Below, in pieces: positions 1 through 11,023 of a stretch of DNA of 64,000 nt. The position numbers and the translations under genes are program-made. A model generated the notes under the pieces. That model saw only the letters and a program-made list of their open reading frames with translations. It searched no databases and was not told where the DNA came from. Each line of letters opens with the position of its first letter. Position 1 is the stretch's first letter. Source of the DNA: Tachypleus tridentatus (Eukaryota > Arthropoda > Merostomata > Xiphosura > Limulidae); NCBI RefSeq assembly GCF_004210375.1, contig NC_134829.1, forward strand, positions 57,776,107 through 57,840,106. Reading direction: 5' to 3'.

Positions 1-938
1 CTACAACATCATTCACCACCAACTATTTGATGTACTTAATTTTACCGAACAGTGAAATTGTCGGTCATATCCTAGCTCCTCCTACGTCTGAAAATGCTTA
101 CATGGTATTTCATTTGAATTGCGAATACACGCCCCTCAGAGAGCGACTCAAATGTCCTTACCACCATGTCTAGCCAGTCTGAAGAAAAGAAGTATCGTCC
201 TCCTATAGACAGCATTGTTTTCTTAAAGACTCCTTGTTCTGTTTATCCCTTTTGTCTGATTTCTTTATTTTTATAACATTTCTTCACTTAGTAAAGATAT
301 TTTACGATGCTTAATGTCTTCTCGTCATGATCGAATCTCCTGTTTTAAGTACTTATTAAAAATTGTAATTAGTTCACTTCAATATAGTACAGACTAGACA
401 GGTAAAATGAAATTACGATGCCAAGACCGGAGAATATTTGTTATTCTGAAGTGTTTCCTCCTTCTTGGTGCAGCTGGTTCATGTAAACGTTTTTCTTAAA
501 CAAGAATTCTTTGTTTTGGTTATGGAATTTTGTCGTGAAGAACGATGTGTAACGTAGAGAGAGGACGGTAGTCTCGAAGAGTAGATGGTTTTCGAAAATA
601 GATGTTGCATAACAGATAAGACATCTTCTGTACATTGGGCTTTATTCCACCGCTGTGATCTCCTACAACCCACAACTGTCAACGTACTATTACAACTTAA
701 GCGTGTTTGGACAAGGTTATCATTTTAGGAGTTTGAGAGTCACCATGCAACTTTGTCGTATTGAACACCTTAAACAAGTTTTGTGTGACAAGAAAACATC
801 GGCTAGAGTGAAATCCCAGAATTGGTCACAAAATAACGAATATTAAATATTATTTAAGACGATCCCTAATTTTGTTAAGGGAATTTAATAGACGTATAAA
901 ATCGCTTATTACGTTATCGTTTAATAATTCTGGTAAAA
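1..938 (+). repeat. tRNA-Val array unit a (partial, 3' half)
   Basis: This stretch matches the second half of the roughly 1.94-kb tandem unit seen complete at 42105-44041; position 1 corresponds to about 42778. The window therefore opens inside the array, which must extend further upstream. Homology stops near 938, where the unit is broken by the truncated LINE copy 1. The tRNA part of this unit and the end of its spacer are missing at the junction. No gene is supported; short open frames here recur in the other units. Confidence 0.85.
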
Positions 939-949
939 GAATACGTATC

Positions 950-2495
950 TGCTACAAGATACGTGGCAGGGTGTATTGCGCAGGGTATCTCGTGTCTTGG
1001 TGTCGTGGCGATTTCGTTCTTTGTCGCTACAGGGTAAATCTCTTGTGGTGAACTCCTTGGTGGCATCGGTGTTATGGTACCCGTTGAATATACTCTCGTA
1101 GCCAAGACAGTTTGAGGCTCGATTTCGCAAATGTATACTGGATTTTATTTGGCGGGGAGGTATACATAAAGTGGCATACGGTATTCTGATCCGGAGTTAT
1201 GATTGTGGAGGTATCAACTTGGTTGATGTTAACACTCGTAAACTCGCATTCCGTTTGAAGTTGTTGCAGCGTTGTTTGGATGCTTCTTGTCCTTCCACCT
1301 TGCGACAACTTCTTTCTGGATTTTTTCTTGTTATGGCAATCTCTCTTTGGGCTTTCGGATTCTTCAATGCCGTATTTTGCCACGTTTTGTGAAATCGTTA
1401 CCTTTCTATATTCAGGAAATGTTTCATGCCTGGAAGGTTCTTCTTGGGGATAAAGGGATTGTCCCAGCTACTGTTTCTCCACAAATTTTGATGAACCTTT
1501 GTTTTCAATCCGGCTATTGTTGATTTTCGCCACCGAACATTTCATTTTCCTGAATTTATTAACGCAGGTTTGGTTCAGGTCCGCCATTTATTGTACGAGG
1601 TGCTCCCTGCTTTTCTTCCGGTGGGGGCAGTGATTGAAATGTGTACGGACGCTGACCCGTTGGCCAATGTCCGCACAATTTTTTCACATTTTCATATGCT
1701 CAAAGAGGCGTTGCCTGTGGACTGGTTGCCGGTTTTGTCCAACCAGCCGGCTCCTCTCCCATCGTCCACACGTGTTGTGGATTTATATTTTCTGGACCAC
1801 TCTGATAATCGAGTTCATTTTCAGGGTTTATCTGTGAAGCAACTGGTGGAACATTTACAGTTTTCACTCGCTACTATTTTCCCTGCTCCATTCTACTGGG
1901 GGGATATTGTTCCTCCTGGAGACTGGAAACGCATTCGTAAATACGCTTATTCTTCTTTTGTGGGTTTTATGTTTGTGATGTGGATTATTTACTGTGGTTG
2001 CGGGCGATTACCACTAATGTCAAGCTGATACATATGGACAGACATCCCACAGGGTTGTGTACTTTCTGTTCCCAGGCGCCGGAAACCATAGACCATCTGT
2101 TTTTCCAATGTCCTTTTGTACAGCCCTTGCGGTCATATGTATATAAATTATTGGCATTTTATTTTGGATGTCCCATATCAAACTGGGTATGGAGGAGATG
2201 CCTCTTAGTGGGATCTCATCCTTCGTTACCCAGGAGATGCTGGAACATATTCCGTTTGTTTACTAGTTTGGCACGTCAGGTTATATGTTCTGCTCGTTCA
2301 GTTTCTTTGGCACGAAATCGCGTAATTTATTTAATTTCCATGTTTAAAGTGCGTGTACGTAGACATATATATCTTCATTATCATAGATCTTTGTTACATA
2401 ACTCATTAAAGGTTTTTTATTTTGTGTATTCTTATGTTGGTTGCTTGGTAACCCAAGGTGCCCAAGGTTATTTCTTGTGTACGTTGTTAAGATAA
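950..2495 (+). pseudogene. ORF2 C-terminal fragment of LINE copy 1
   Basis: Encodes the region after the reverse transcriptase core. It includes the stretch with VAYGILIRSYDCGGINL and, near the end, the Cys/His motif CTFCSQAPETIDHLFFQC (C-X2-C-X8-H-X4-C), which is common at the C-terminus of non-LTR polymerases. The reading is split over several frames (1171-1392, 1570-2028, 1980-2495). One break at the T-run near 1320 is shared with copy 3, while copy 2 has one more T there. There is no endonuclease or catalytic RT domain, so this piece cannot mobilise itself. The stop at 2495 matches the ORF2 stop in the other copies. Confidence 0.82.
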
Positions 2496-2721
2496 GTTGT
2501 TATTTCATTACATTTTTGTTACAATGAAAGATCCATTGATTTCTTGTTTGTTAATGTTCACTATAATATTTGTTGGATTACCTGCTGTTCCAATTACCTC
2601 TTTTATTTCTTTTTCCTTAATTTTATTAACTTTGTGGTAATTTTCAGCATGGTAATCTATAGAGTTATTGTTATATGCTAATTCATTAACTTGTGTTTTA
2701 TTTGTTGTATTTCTGTGTATA

Positions 2722-2766
2722 CCCCCTCGTTGAGGTGGGATAAATAAAGAGAAAAAAAAAAAAAAA
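2722..2766 (+). terminator. LINE 3' stem-loop, poly(A) signal and tail (copy 1)
   Basis: The 3' UTR ends with CCCCCTC-GTT-GAGGTGGG, which folds into seven base pairs with one bulged T and a three-base loop. AATAAA and the A tract follow directly. The same structure lies at 8311-8329 and 40141-40159. I infer it helps the polymerase recognise its own RNA; that is known for other LINEs with 3' hairpins but is not shown here. Confidence 0.6.
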
Positions 2767-2818
2767 CATCCGCCTAACACGCGGATGGTCCCAGGTTCGA
2801 TCCCTGGCAGGCACATTT
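2767..2818 (+). pseudogene. tRNA-Val 3' stub between LINE copies 1 and 2 (52 bp)
   Basis: Contains the tRNA-Val(AAC) sequence from the anticodon arm to the discriminator A, followed by TTT. The 5' acceptor strand and D arm are absent. It is followed directly by the first base of LINE copy 2 at 2819. It keeps the B box (GGTTCGATCCC) but has no A box, so it should not be expressed as a tRNA. It represents both the 3' target flank of copy 1 and the 5' target flank of copy 2. Confidence 0.9.
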
Positions 2819-2958
2819 GGAAAGCGCCGGTTTTCGTCATCGAGTGCAGACGTGTTTTTCGAGCTCCTGATTGCCTTAGTGTAAATTTAACAGCTAAGCC
2901 TAGTGAGCGTGTACTTCTTTTTTTTTGCTAGATTTTGCATTTTTCAAGTTGTTTGACG

Positions 2959-4055
2959 ATGTCTTCATCAACCAAGAAGGTCATGGAAGTTATGCGTCGT
3001 ACTGTTTTCGTGGAAACGACAACTTCAAGCCATGGGGACGTTATCCATTCTGTTATTTCTACGTTTGGTGCTGCTTCGGTCACTGCTGTTGTTCCTCGCC
3101 CGGGTGGTTATGAGGTAACTTTTGTTCTTCCCGCAGATGTGGACCTGGCTATAGATGTTGGTCTAGTTGTCAATGGTGTACTTTGTTCGACTAATGGCGT
3201 CACTAAACGCACTATTACTGTGTCATTTATGGACGTCCCAGAATATATCGACGATGATATTATACTAAATAAACTTAAAGATTATGATTGTGAAGTGAAA
3301 AGCCCTATTGTGTGGAAGAGGGACCAGGGCATATACTTAGGTATACGCCATGTTCGTGTGTGTTTTAGTGAGAAGTGTATCTCTTTGCCGTACGTAGTGA
3401 AAGTTTTTTATCCTTTGGGCAAGGCAATAATGTTAAAAGTGAAGCATGATCGCCAGTCAAAAGTGTGTAATTTATGTTTGGGGGCGGATCATCTATATCG
3501 CGATTGCACCCAGTTTATATGCCGACATTGTCATATGCAGGGACACGTCCGTCAACGTTGTCCCAAGCTTGTTGTTCCTCGAACTTCCTCTAGTGACGAC
3601 GCTGAAGTGGCCACGCCTACTACTTCTCGTGACGCTGCTGAAGTAGTCACGGCTGCTCCCTCTCGTGCAGTGCCTCATGATGTTGACACCATTTCTGTTT
3701 GTCCACGCGTTGATTCGGAGGTTCCCCTTTCAAAGAAGGCTGCAGCTACCCATCGGGTGGTGGACGATGTTTCTGCCCGACGATCGACGGTTTCTGGTGG
3801 GGCCAGGGAACGGGCAAGTAGTTACCCCCCTGCTGGAGGACGCATTTTGATCGTCACTTCCCGCCACTTCCGGTTAGTGGTGAGAGTTCCGCCGGCGATG
3901 TGGAGGTGCCTCTTCCTCGTCGTTGGAGGTATGCTAGTGTGGTGGCAATGTCTCCTGGTGACACTTCTGAGAAGGGCAGTGGACGAAAACGGGTGTCGGA
4001 CGTGCCAATACTACGGATATCTTGGGCGAATGCGAAGGCGGTGTCGCAGCCTTAA
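2959..4055 (+). pseudogene. LINE ORF1 protein, copy 2 (two CCHC zinc knuckles)
   Basis: The start at 2959 (MSSSTKKVMEVMRRTV) is preferred over the in-frame ATG at 2935 because the same ATG is conserved at 34800 in copy 3. The N-terminal half resembles the basic nucleic-acid-binding ORF1 region of Tx1-type LINEs. Then come two zinc knuckles, CNLCLGADHLYRDC and CRHCHMQGHVRQRC, both C-X2-C-X4-H-X4-C, at about residues 180-220. A Ser/Thr/Asp-rich linker and a basic tail follow. Copy 2 has one extra G near 3805, so the tail is read in the wrong frame and the open frame runs on to 4140. The homologous stop is at 4053-4055. The expected role is binding element RNA in the ribonucleoprotein. Confidence 0.85.
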
Positions 4056-4218
4056 ATGTGTTTTTCGTGACAGTTTGTTTGTTTCAGTTCGTGTAAGACT
4101 GTCATTTATTGTTATTTTAACTTTGTGCATATTTGCTTAGATCTTTACATTTATTCTTGTTATTTTTGTGTTTGTGACAGTTTCCTTTCAATTCTTGTAC
4201 CTTTACTTTCTCTTTAGC

Positions 4219-7200
4219 ATGGTATATTTACTAGGGTGGGAGTTTTGAATTGTAATGGGTTGCGTAATGTTAGTAAGCTGGCTTATTACCTGGATTACTT
4301 TGTTACTAATTTTGATGTTGTTTGTTTACAGGAAACGTTTTTCACTGATAACTTTTATGATGTCGTTCTGAAATTTTGGCCAGGTGTAGTTTTTTTTTAA
4401 TATTTCTACTTCTGGCCGACAAGGGGTTGCCATCTTGGTACAGCAGTTTTTGTGTGATAATGTTACATTCGTTTCTTCTGATGGGGTGGGTAGGGTTCTG
4501 ACAGTCAAATTCAGTTTCGAGTCTTTGTCTTATCTGTTATCATCTGTGTACGCTCCTCGCGATATCTCCGAGCGACGGGAATTTTCCAAAACTTGGAGTA
4601 TTGTTTGGATGGTTGCACGGGATTGCTTGTTGTGGGAGATTTTAATTGTGTGGTGGATGTGGCACGCGATCGATTTCCGGTCCGTTTCTACCGTGACGCC
4701 AGCCGTTCGGCTTTTGTACAGTTTCTTAATAGGTTTGACTTACTTGATGCGCATTCACTCATATCTCCGACTACACCTGGTTTCATATGGAAGCGTTTTG
4801 TTAATGGTGAGATGATGTCGTCTCGTATTGATAGGGTTTTGCTTTCTTCTACCTTGCAGGGGACTGTCCAACGTTTCCGTACGTTGTGGTTTCCTGCTAC
4901 AGATCACGCTTTATTGGGCTTCGACCTTACTCTGCGACCAATTGTCAGAGGACCTAATTTCTGGCACTTCAATAACCAGTTATTGAGGGATGCCGAATAT
5001 GTGAAAGCCATTAAGCTGTTGATCGCCAGAAGTCGTAGTTGGTCAGTCTATGGGACTGATAAAATTAAGTGGTATGAACAATTGAAATGCGCGTTCCGTT
5101 TACTTACCGAGCGTTATTCGATTCTTCGTGCGCGGGCATCCCGTTCTCGCAAATGTCAGCTTGAGTCGTCCATCAATCGTGAGCTTCGAAAACTGTCCCG
5201 TTTCCCTGGTAGGTCTAAGGTCAAATTGTATGAACTTGAAGATGCATTGGAGACTTTGGATCACGATACCATAGAGGGGGCGAGGATTCGATCTCATGTT
5301 CGTTGGTTTGAGGAGGGTGAGAGATCTACGTCTTACTTTCTTCGTATGGAAAAGGTCCGTCAAAGCAGAATTGAGTTTCGATCCATGCTCACTGATAGGG
5401 TGTGGAGATGTCCGGTGTGGAAGATATAGCTGCTGTTTTACATCAGTATTATTCCGCACTGTACTCTAAGGATATCGTTCTGCAGGCAGACATAGATTTA
5501 GTTCTCTCATTTGTTGATCGAACTCTTTCCAGTGAACAAGCTAATATTTGTGATGCTCCATTCACGGTTCCGGAAGTTCTCGCTGCTCTAGACAGTTTAC
5601 CGCTGGGCAAATCTCCTGGTTTGGATGGTTTAACCTCCGAATTTTACAAATATTTTCTCCCTCTTTTGTTGACGACTTTTATCTGTCTTGTCTCAACTGT
5701 TCCACTCTCCACAGTTGCTCCGTACAATGTGTTCTGGGGTAATTGTTCCTATCCCGAAAGGCGGGGATCGACGGTTGGCGGCTAACAGCCGGCCTTTGAC
5801 ATTGCTTTGTACTGACTATAAGCTTTTGGCCAAAGTGCTGGCTCGTCGCCTTTCGTCTGTGATCTCCAGTTTAGTTTCAGATGACCAATCCGGGTGTATA
5901 CCTGGACGGGACGTTGCTGATACTCCGTTAACACTCGTTTTGCTATTGCAGTCTTTAGCACGTACCGGCCAGGGTGGAATCTTTTTGAAGCTCGATCAGA
6001 TGCAAGCCTTTGATCGGGTGGCCTATGACTATCTATTTCAACTTCTTCTGCGTATGGGTTTTGGTTCTACTTTTGTTCATTGGGTTCGTCTTTGCTATAC
6101 TTCTATTTCTAGTTGTGTAAAGTTTAATGGATTTCTCACTAATGATTTTGCTATTACTCGGGGTATTCGTCAAGGATGCCCTATGTCTGCTCTCCTTTAC
6201 GTTCTCAGTGTCGAACCGTTACGAAATATGTTAGTTCTTAATGTTCATATTACTGGTATTGGTGGTGATGTGTTACTCACCACGCCTTCACTTACTTATC
6301 AGCATGCTGATGATACCACCTTAACCTTACGAGACGCCGAATCTTTGCCGCATGTGTTGGATGTCTGCCAAACTTTTGGCAAAGCTACTGGTGGGAAGAT
6401 CAACTGGACCAAGAGTCAGGGTTTGTGGGTTGGGTGTTTGGCCTCTTCTGCAGACTTCGTCCTTGGTGAGTTGAGAATTTCCCAGGATCCTATTCGGATT
6501 TTGGGAATAGTTTTCCACTCTAATTTCGATGTCATGCTGCAAGATACGTGGCAGGGTGTATTGCGCAGGGTATCTCGTGTCTTGGTGTCGTGGCGATTTC
6601 GTTCTTTGTCGCTAAAGGGTAAATCTCTTGTGGTGAACTCCTTGGTGGCATCGGTGTTATGGTACCCGTTGAATATACTCCCGTTGGCAAGACAGTTTGA
6701 GGCTCGATTTCGCAAATGTATACTGGATTTTATTTGGCGGGGAGGTATACATAAAGTGGCATACGGTATTCTGATTCGGAGTTATGATTGTGGAGGTATC
6801 AACTTGGTTGATGTTAATACTCGTAAACTCGCATTCCGTTTGAAGTTGTTCAGCGTTGTTTGGATGCTTCTTGTCCTTCCACCTTGCGACAACTTCTTTC
6901 TGGATTTTTTTCTTGTTATGGTAATCTCTCTTTGGGCTTTCGGATTCTTCAATGCCGTATTTTGCCACGTTTTGTGAAATCGTTACCTTTCTATATTCAG
7001 GAAATGTTTCATGCCTGGAAGGTTCTTCTTGGGGATAAAGGGATTGTCCCAGCTCCTCTTTCCCCACAAATTTTTGATGAACCTTTGTTTTTCAATCCGG
7101 CTATTGTTGATGTTCGCCACCGAACATTTCATTTTCCTGAATTTATTAACACAGGTTTGGTTCAGGTCCGCCATTTAATGTACGAAGTGCTCCCTGCTTT

Positions 7201-8082
7201 TCTTCCGGTGGGGCAGTGATTGAAATGTGTACGGACGCTGACCCGTTGGCCAATGCCCGCACAATTTTTTCACATTTTCATATGCTCAAGGAGGCGTTGC
7301 CTGTGGAGTGGTTGCCGATTTTGTCTACCCAGCCGGCTCCTCTTCCGTCGTCCACATGTGTTGTGGATTTATATTTTCTGGACCACTCCGATAATCGAGT
7401 TCATTTTCAAGGTTTATCTGTGCGGCATCTGGAGGGACATTTACAGTTTTCACTCGCTACTAATTTCCCTGCTCCATTCTACTGGATGGATATTGTTCCT
7501 CCTGGAGACTGGAAACCCATTCGTAAAAACGCTTATTCTTCTTTTGTGGGTTTTTTTGTTTGCGATGTGGATTATTTACTCTGGTTGCGGGCGTTTACCA
7601 CTAATGTCAAGCTGATACACATGGACAGACATCCCACAGGGTTGTGCATTTTCTGTTCCCAGGCGCCGGAAACCATAGACCATCTGTTTTTCCAATGTTC
7701 TTTTGTACAGCCCTTGTGGTCATATGTATATAAATTATTGGCATTTTATCTTGGATGTCCCATATCAAACTGGGTATGGAGGAGATGCCTCTTAGTGGGA
7801 TCTCATCCTTCGTTACTCAGGACATGCTGGAACATATTCCGTATGATTACTAGTTTGTCACGTCAGGTTATATGTTCTACTCGTTCAGTTTCTTTGGCAC
7901 GAAATCGCGTCATTCATTTAATTTCCATGTTTAAAGTGCGTGTACGTAGACATATTCATCTCCATCATCAGCGATCATTGTTACATGACTTATTAAATGT
8001 GTTTTATTCTGTGTATTCTTATGTTGGTAGCTTGGTAACCCAAGGTGCCCAAGGTTATTTCTTGTGTACGTTGCTAAGATAA
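4219..8082 (+). pseudogene. LINE ORF2 (APE endonuclease - RT), copy 2
   Basis: The ATG at 4219 matches the copy 3 start. The order is APE endonuclease (GDFNCVVDVARDR, SRIDRVLLS, PATDHALLGFD), linker, RT (GKSPGLDGLTSEF; SRPLTLLCTDYKLLAKVL; FLKLDQMQAFDRVAYDYL; GIRQGCPMSALLYVLS; YQHADDTTLT), thumb region and the C-terminal Cys/His motif. The RT active-site pair is kept, but the usual Tyr/Phe of YADD is His. The reading is split into blocks at 4593-5429, 5402-5785, 5688-6977, 6860-7219 and 7216-8082. Differences from copy 3 include a lost A near 4235, a lost base near 6850 and a shorter G-run near 7210. As assembled it is not translatable as one protein. Expected length is close to 1285 residues. 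Confidence 0.88.
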
Positions 8083-8360
8083 GTTGTTATTTCGTTATAT
8101 TTTTGTTACCAATGAAAGGTCCATTGGTTTCTTGTTTTGTTAATGTTCACTATAATGTTTGTTGGATTGCCTGCTGTTCCAATTTCCTCTTTTATTTATT
8201 TTTCCTTAATTTTATTAACTTTGTGGTAATTTTCAGCATGGTAATCTTTAGAGTTATTGTTACATGCTAATTCATTAACTTGTGTTTTATTTGTTGTATT
8301 TCTGTGTATACCCCCTCGTTGAGGTGGGATAAATAAAGAGAAAAAAAACAACAACAACAA

Positions 8361-8408
8361 CATCCGCTAACACGCGGAATGTCCCAGGTTCGATCCCTGG
8401 CAGGAACA
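8361..8408 (+). pseudogene. tRNA-Val 3' stub downstream of LINE copy 2
   Basis: The tRNA-Val 3' part resumes after the A/CAA tail and continues into array-unit spacer. One C of the anticodon stem is missing (CATCCGCTAAC instead of CATCCGCCTAAC) and the acceptor strand is altered. This is the 3' side of the target duplication for copy 2. Confidence 0.88.
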
Positions 8409-10240
8409 TTTTATTATTTTAAACCATTCGTTTTCTTTCAAATCGGATGGTGAGAAAGTGGATCGATATTTTCTTCATAATATCTGGGTCAGAGCGTGAG
8501 ACGGATGAGAGATATCACAGAAGTTACCGAGTTTCCCCTACACTTGTAACCACTTTTAGAAATACGTGTGACTGTTGTGTGATAAATCAAAACAGGAACG
8601 TTATTACTTTTGAATATAATGCGTGCACTGCTGCGACATTTGATGTGCTGAAACGACCTTCGCGTAATCATGTCACGTTCGACGAAGTATCTGACCAGCA
8701 GGTTACAACTCTTGGATAGAATGGGTTTATGAGTTTTATTTTTCTTAAACGCGTGAATAGTTAGAAACGTCGATGCACGCGACCTTATTTCAAGATAAGT
8801 TAACGTACTTGCCAGGTTGTACAGGTAATATCTAGAGATCACGACTCCGTCAGTGTGTGTTGAGAACAACTCTTCATGCTGTGACAACTAATCACACTAC
8901 ATGTTTCATTCTTTAACCTATTCTTTTAAATTCCGGTCAGAACTATTGGATGGTTATGTGCGTTATCATCTCCAACTTATCAGTGACGGAAAAGAGGAAA
9001 GGCAATTCTACAACATCATTCACCACCAACTATTTGATGTACTTAATTTTTACCGAACAATGAAATTTTCGATCATATCCTAACTCCTTCTACGTCTGAA
9101 AATGATTACATGTTACTTCATTTGAATTGGGAATACACGCCCCTCAGAGAGCGACTCAAATGTCCTTACCACCATGTCTAGCCAATCTGAAGAAGAGAAG
9201 TAGCGTCCTCCTATAGACAGCATTGTTTTCTTCAAGACTCCTTGTTCTATTTATCCATTTTTGTCTGATTTCTTTATTTTTATAACATTTCTTCACTTAG
9301 TAAAGATGTTTTACGATGCTTAATGTCTTCTGGTCATGATCGATTCTCCTGTTTTACGTACTTATTAAAAAAATTGTATTTAGTTCACTTGAATATAGTA
9401 CAGACTAGACAGGTAAAATGAAATTACGATGCCAAGACCGGAGAATATTTGTTATTCTGAAGTGTTTTTAGGTGCAGCTGGTTCATGTAAACGTTTTTCT
9501 TAAACAAGAATTCTTTGTTTTGGTAATGGCATTTTGAACGTGAAGAACGATGTGTTACATAGAGAGAGGACGATAGTCTCGAAGAGTAGATGGTTTTCGA
9601 AAAGAGATGTGGCATAACAGATAAGACATCTTCTGTACATTGGGCTTTATTCCACCGCTGTGATCTCCTCAAACCACAACTGTCAACGTACTATTACAAC
9701 TAAAGCGTGTTTGGACAAGGTTATCATTTTAGGAGTTTGAGAGTCACCATGCAACTTCGTCGTATTGAACACCTTAAACAAGTTGTGTGTGACAAGAAAA
9801 CATCGGCTATAGTGGAATCCCAGAATTGGTCACAAAATAACGAATATTAAATATTTTTTAAGACGACCCCTAATTTTGTTAATGGATTTATTAGACGTAT
9901 AAAATCGCTTATTACGTTATCGTTTAATAATTCTGATAAAAAAATTAATGCTATGAAAATGTTCTGTTCAGTTTTTGACAGAGAGAGAAAAGACTGAGGA
10001 AAGAAAACTTTGCGTTTTGCACGTTTAAAAGCAATTAAACGAGGTGTGAAAACGTTTGATACTGTGGGCTCGATAAAGTCGTTGAAAGACACGTTAGCAC
10101 ATTAAAAAAATACTTTTGGCTTTGGTAGACAAGGAGAGTGTTATTTTTTCTTACTGTTAGACGTTAAGCTGTCATTGTATTTTTTGTTTGTTTAGAGTGC
10201 GAAATATATATTTTGAAACGAGAATACCAATGTGTAACTT
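8361..10240 (+). repeat. tRNA-Val array unit b (spacer)
   Basis: Nearly the whole spacer of the 1.94-kb unit, collinear with 42153-44035, with scattered substitutions and small indels. Homology fades near 10190-10240, just short of where the next tRNA gene should be. The next tRNA is missing and Penelope-like sequence is found instead. An open frame on the minus strand (8489-8887) recurs in the other units, but most of its differences between units change the amino acid, so I do not call it a gene. Confidence 0.85.
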
Positions 10241-10601
10241 TGTTTTGCCATAAAACTATGCTCACCAGATAAAATTAACGATGAATTAGACAAAATAAAA
10301 CAATACTTCATCAACATCAATAAGTTTCCTCCACAAACCGTAGAAAACATTATACGCACACACCTAGACAGAAAGCAAAATCAACCAACTAAAGTAAATA
10401 TAGCTCACGAATCAAAAAACCACGAAACCATATACTCCTGTATACCATACATTCCTGACATCAGCAAACAAATAACCAACATTTGGCAAAAAATTAGTAA
10501 CAAAATATGACATTCCAATTAATACCAAATTTATTCAAAAACCCGGCACAAAACTGAGGTCTATACTATGTAAAAACTACACTGACAAACACCACACCAA
10601 C

Positions 10602-10874
10602 ATTATTTATAAAATACAATGTGATAACTGCCACGACTTCTATATTGGAGAAACAAGTAGAAAAATGGAAACCAGATTCAAAGAACATAAAAAGTCACCT
10701 TCACACGTTTTGAAAAACTGCAAGTCAAATAAACACAACATAACCATAGAAAACACTCAAATACTAAATAAAGAAACAAACATAAACAAACGCAAAATTA
10801 AAGAAGCCTTACTTATACAACAACTTAAACCCAAAATAAACCAATATAAAGGAACGCCTTTATACCTATATTAA
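10602..10874 (+). pseudogene. GIY-YIG endonuclease domain of Penelope-like element
   Basis: About 90 codons from NIIYKIQCDNC to the stop at 10874. The domain shows the YIG tripeptide with following Glu-Thr, an Arg in METRFKEH, and the family's conserved tail LKPKINQYKG. In intact Penelope-like elements this domain nicks target DNA. Here it is separated from any polymerase, so it is a remnant. Confidence 0.75.
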
Positions 10875-10996
10875 TAAAATAAATAAAATTATATATTCAA
10901 ACATCTAATACCGCCCTCTACATTTCGACACACAATTACACAACCCCTTTCAAACATGTGGTCAGCTTCCGGTCAGTTACCTCTTTCTTTGTGAAC

Positions 10997-11023
10997 CTGA
11001 CGATGACCGAAGAAGGTCGAAAC
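10997..11023 (+). ncRNA. hammerhead-ribozyme-like core in Penelope-like 3' region
   Basis: CTGACGA (10997-11003) is followed by one T, a GACC/GGTC stem with a GAAGAA loop, then GAAAC (11019-11023). This is the order of the hammerhead core. Penelope-like elements are known to carry hammerhead motifs in their terminal repeats. The extra T before stem II and the unverified stems I and III keep confidence low. Confidence 0.35.

Larger units (their letters stand above)
950..2766 (+). mobile_element. Tx1-clade LINE copy 1, 5'-truncated
   Basis: Closely matches the 3' third of the full-length copies (from about 6535 in copy 2). It keeps the C-terminal part of ORF2, the 3' UTR, an AATAAA signal at 2743 and a poly(A) tract. 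The poly(A) joins tRNA-Val at the same internal point as in the other copies. The 5' side is not in a tRNA: it joins array spacer at about 938-950 through a few unmatched bases. Deletion or recombination after insertion explains this better than abortive reverse transcription, because a simple 5' truncation would still be flanked by tRNA sequence. Confidence 0.88.
2819..8360 (+). mobile_element. Tx1-clade LINE copy 2, full length, inserted at tRNA-Val
   Basis: About 5.54 kb. It starts with GGAAAGCGCCGG, as copy 3 does, and has a 5' UTR of 140 bp, ORF1, a 163-bp gap, ORF2, a 3' UTR with terminal stem-loop, and a tail of A's followed by CAA repeats. Assignment to the Tx1 clade rests on the APE-type endonuclease, the RT blocks (GKSPGLDGLTSEF, RPLTLLCTDYKLLAKVLA, DQSGCIPGRDVADT, GIRQGCPMSALLYVLSVEP) and the two-knuckle ORF1. 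Both ORFs are interrupted by small indels, mostly in homopolymer runs. The 3' flank is the tRNA-Val 3' part. The 5' flank is the 52-bp stub left by copy 1, so the two copies are stacked head to tail. Confidence 0.92.

Noticed and set aside
2767-2818. tRNA gene at the stub positions
   Set aside because: Only the 3' two-thirds of tRNA-Val is present, with no 5' acceptor strand or A box, so it is scored as a stub and not a tRNA.
2508-2840. Minus-strand frame over LINE 3' end and tRNA stub (CLPGIEPGTIRVLGGCFFFFF)
   Set aside because: It is the antisense of the tRNA stub and poly(A) tract; a known kind of spurious frame.
4435-4815. Plus-strand frame in LINE copy 2 that switches frame into LLWEILIVWWMW
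   Set aside because: Its second half is an out-of-frame reading of the endonuclease region; the matching frame is at 4593-5429.
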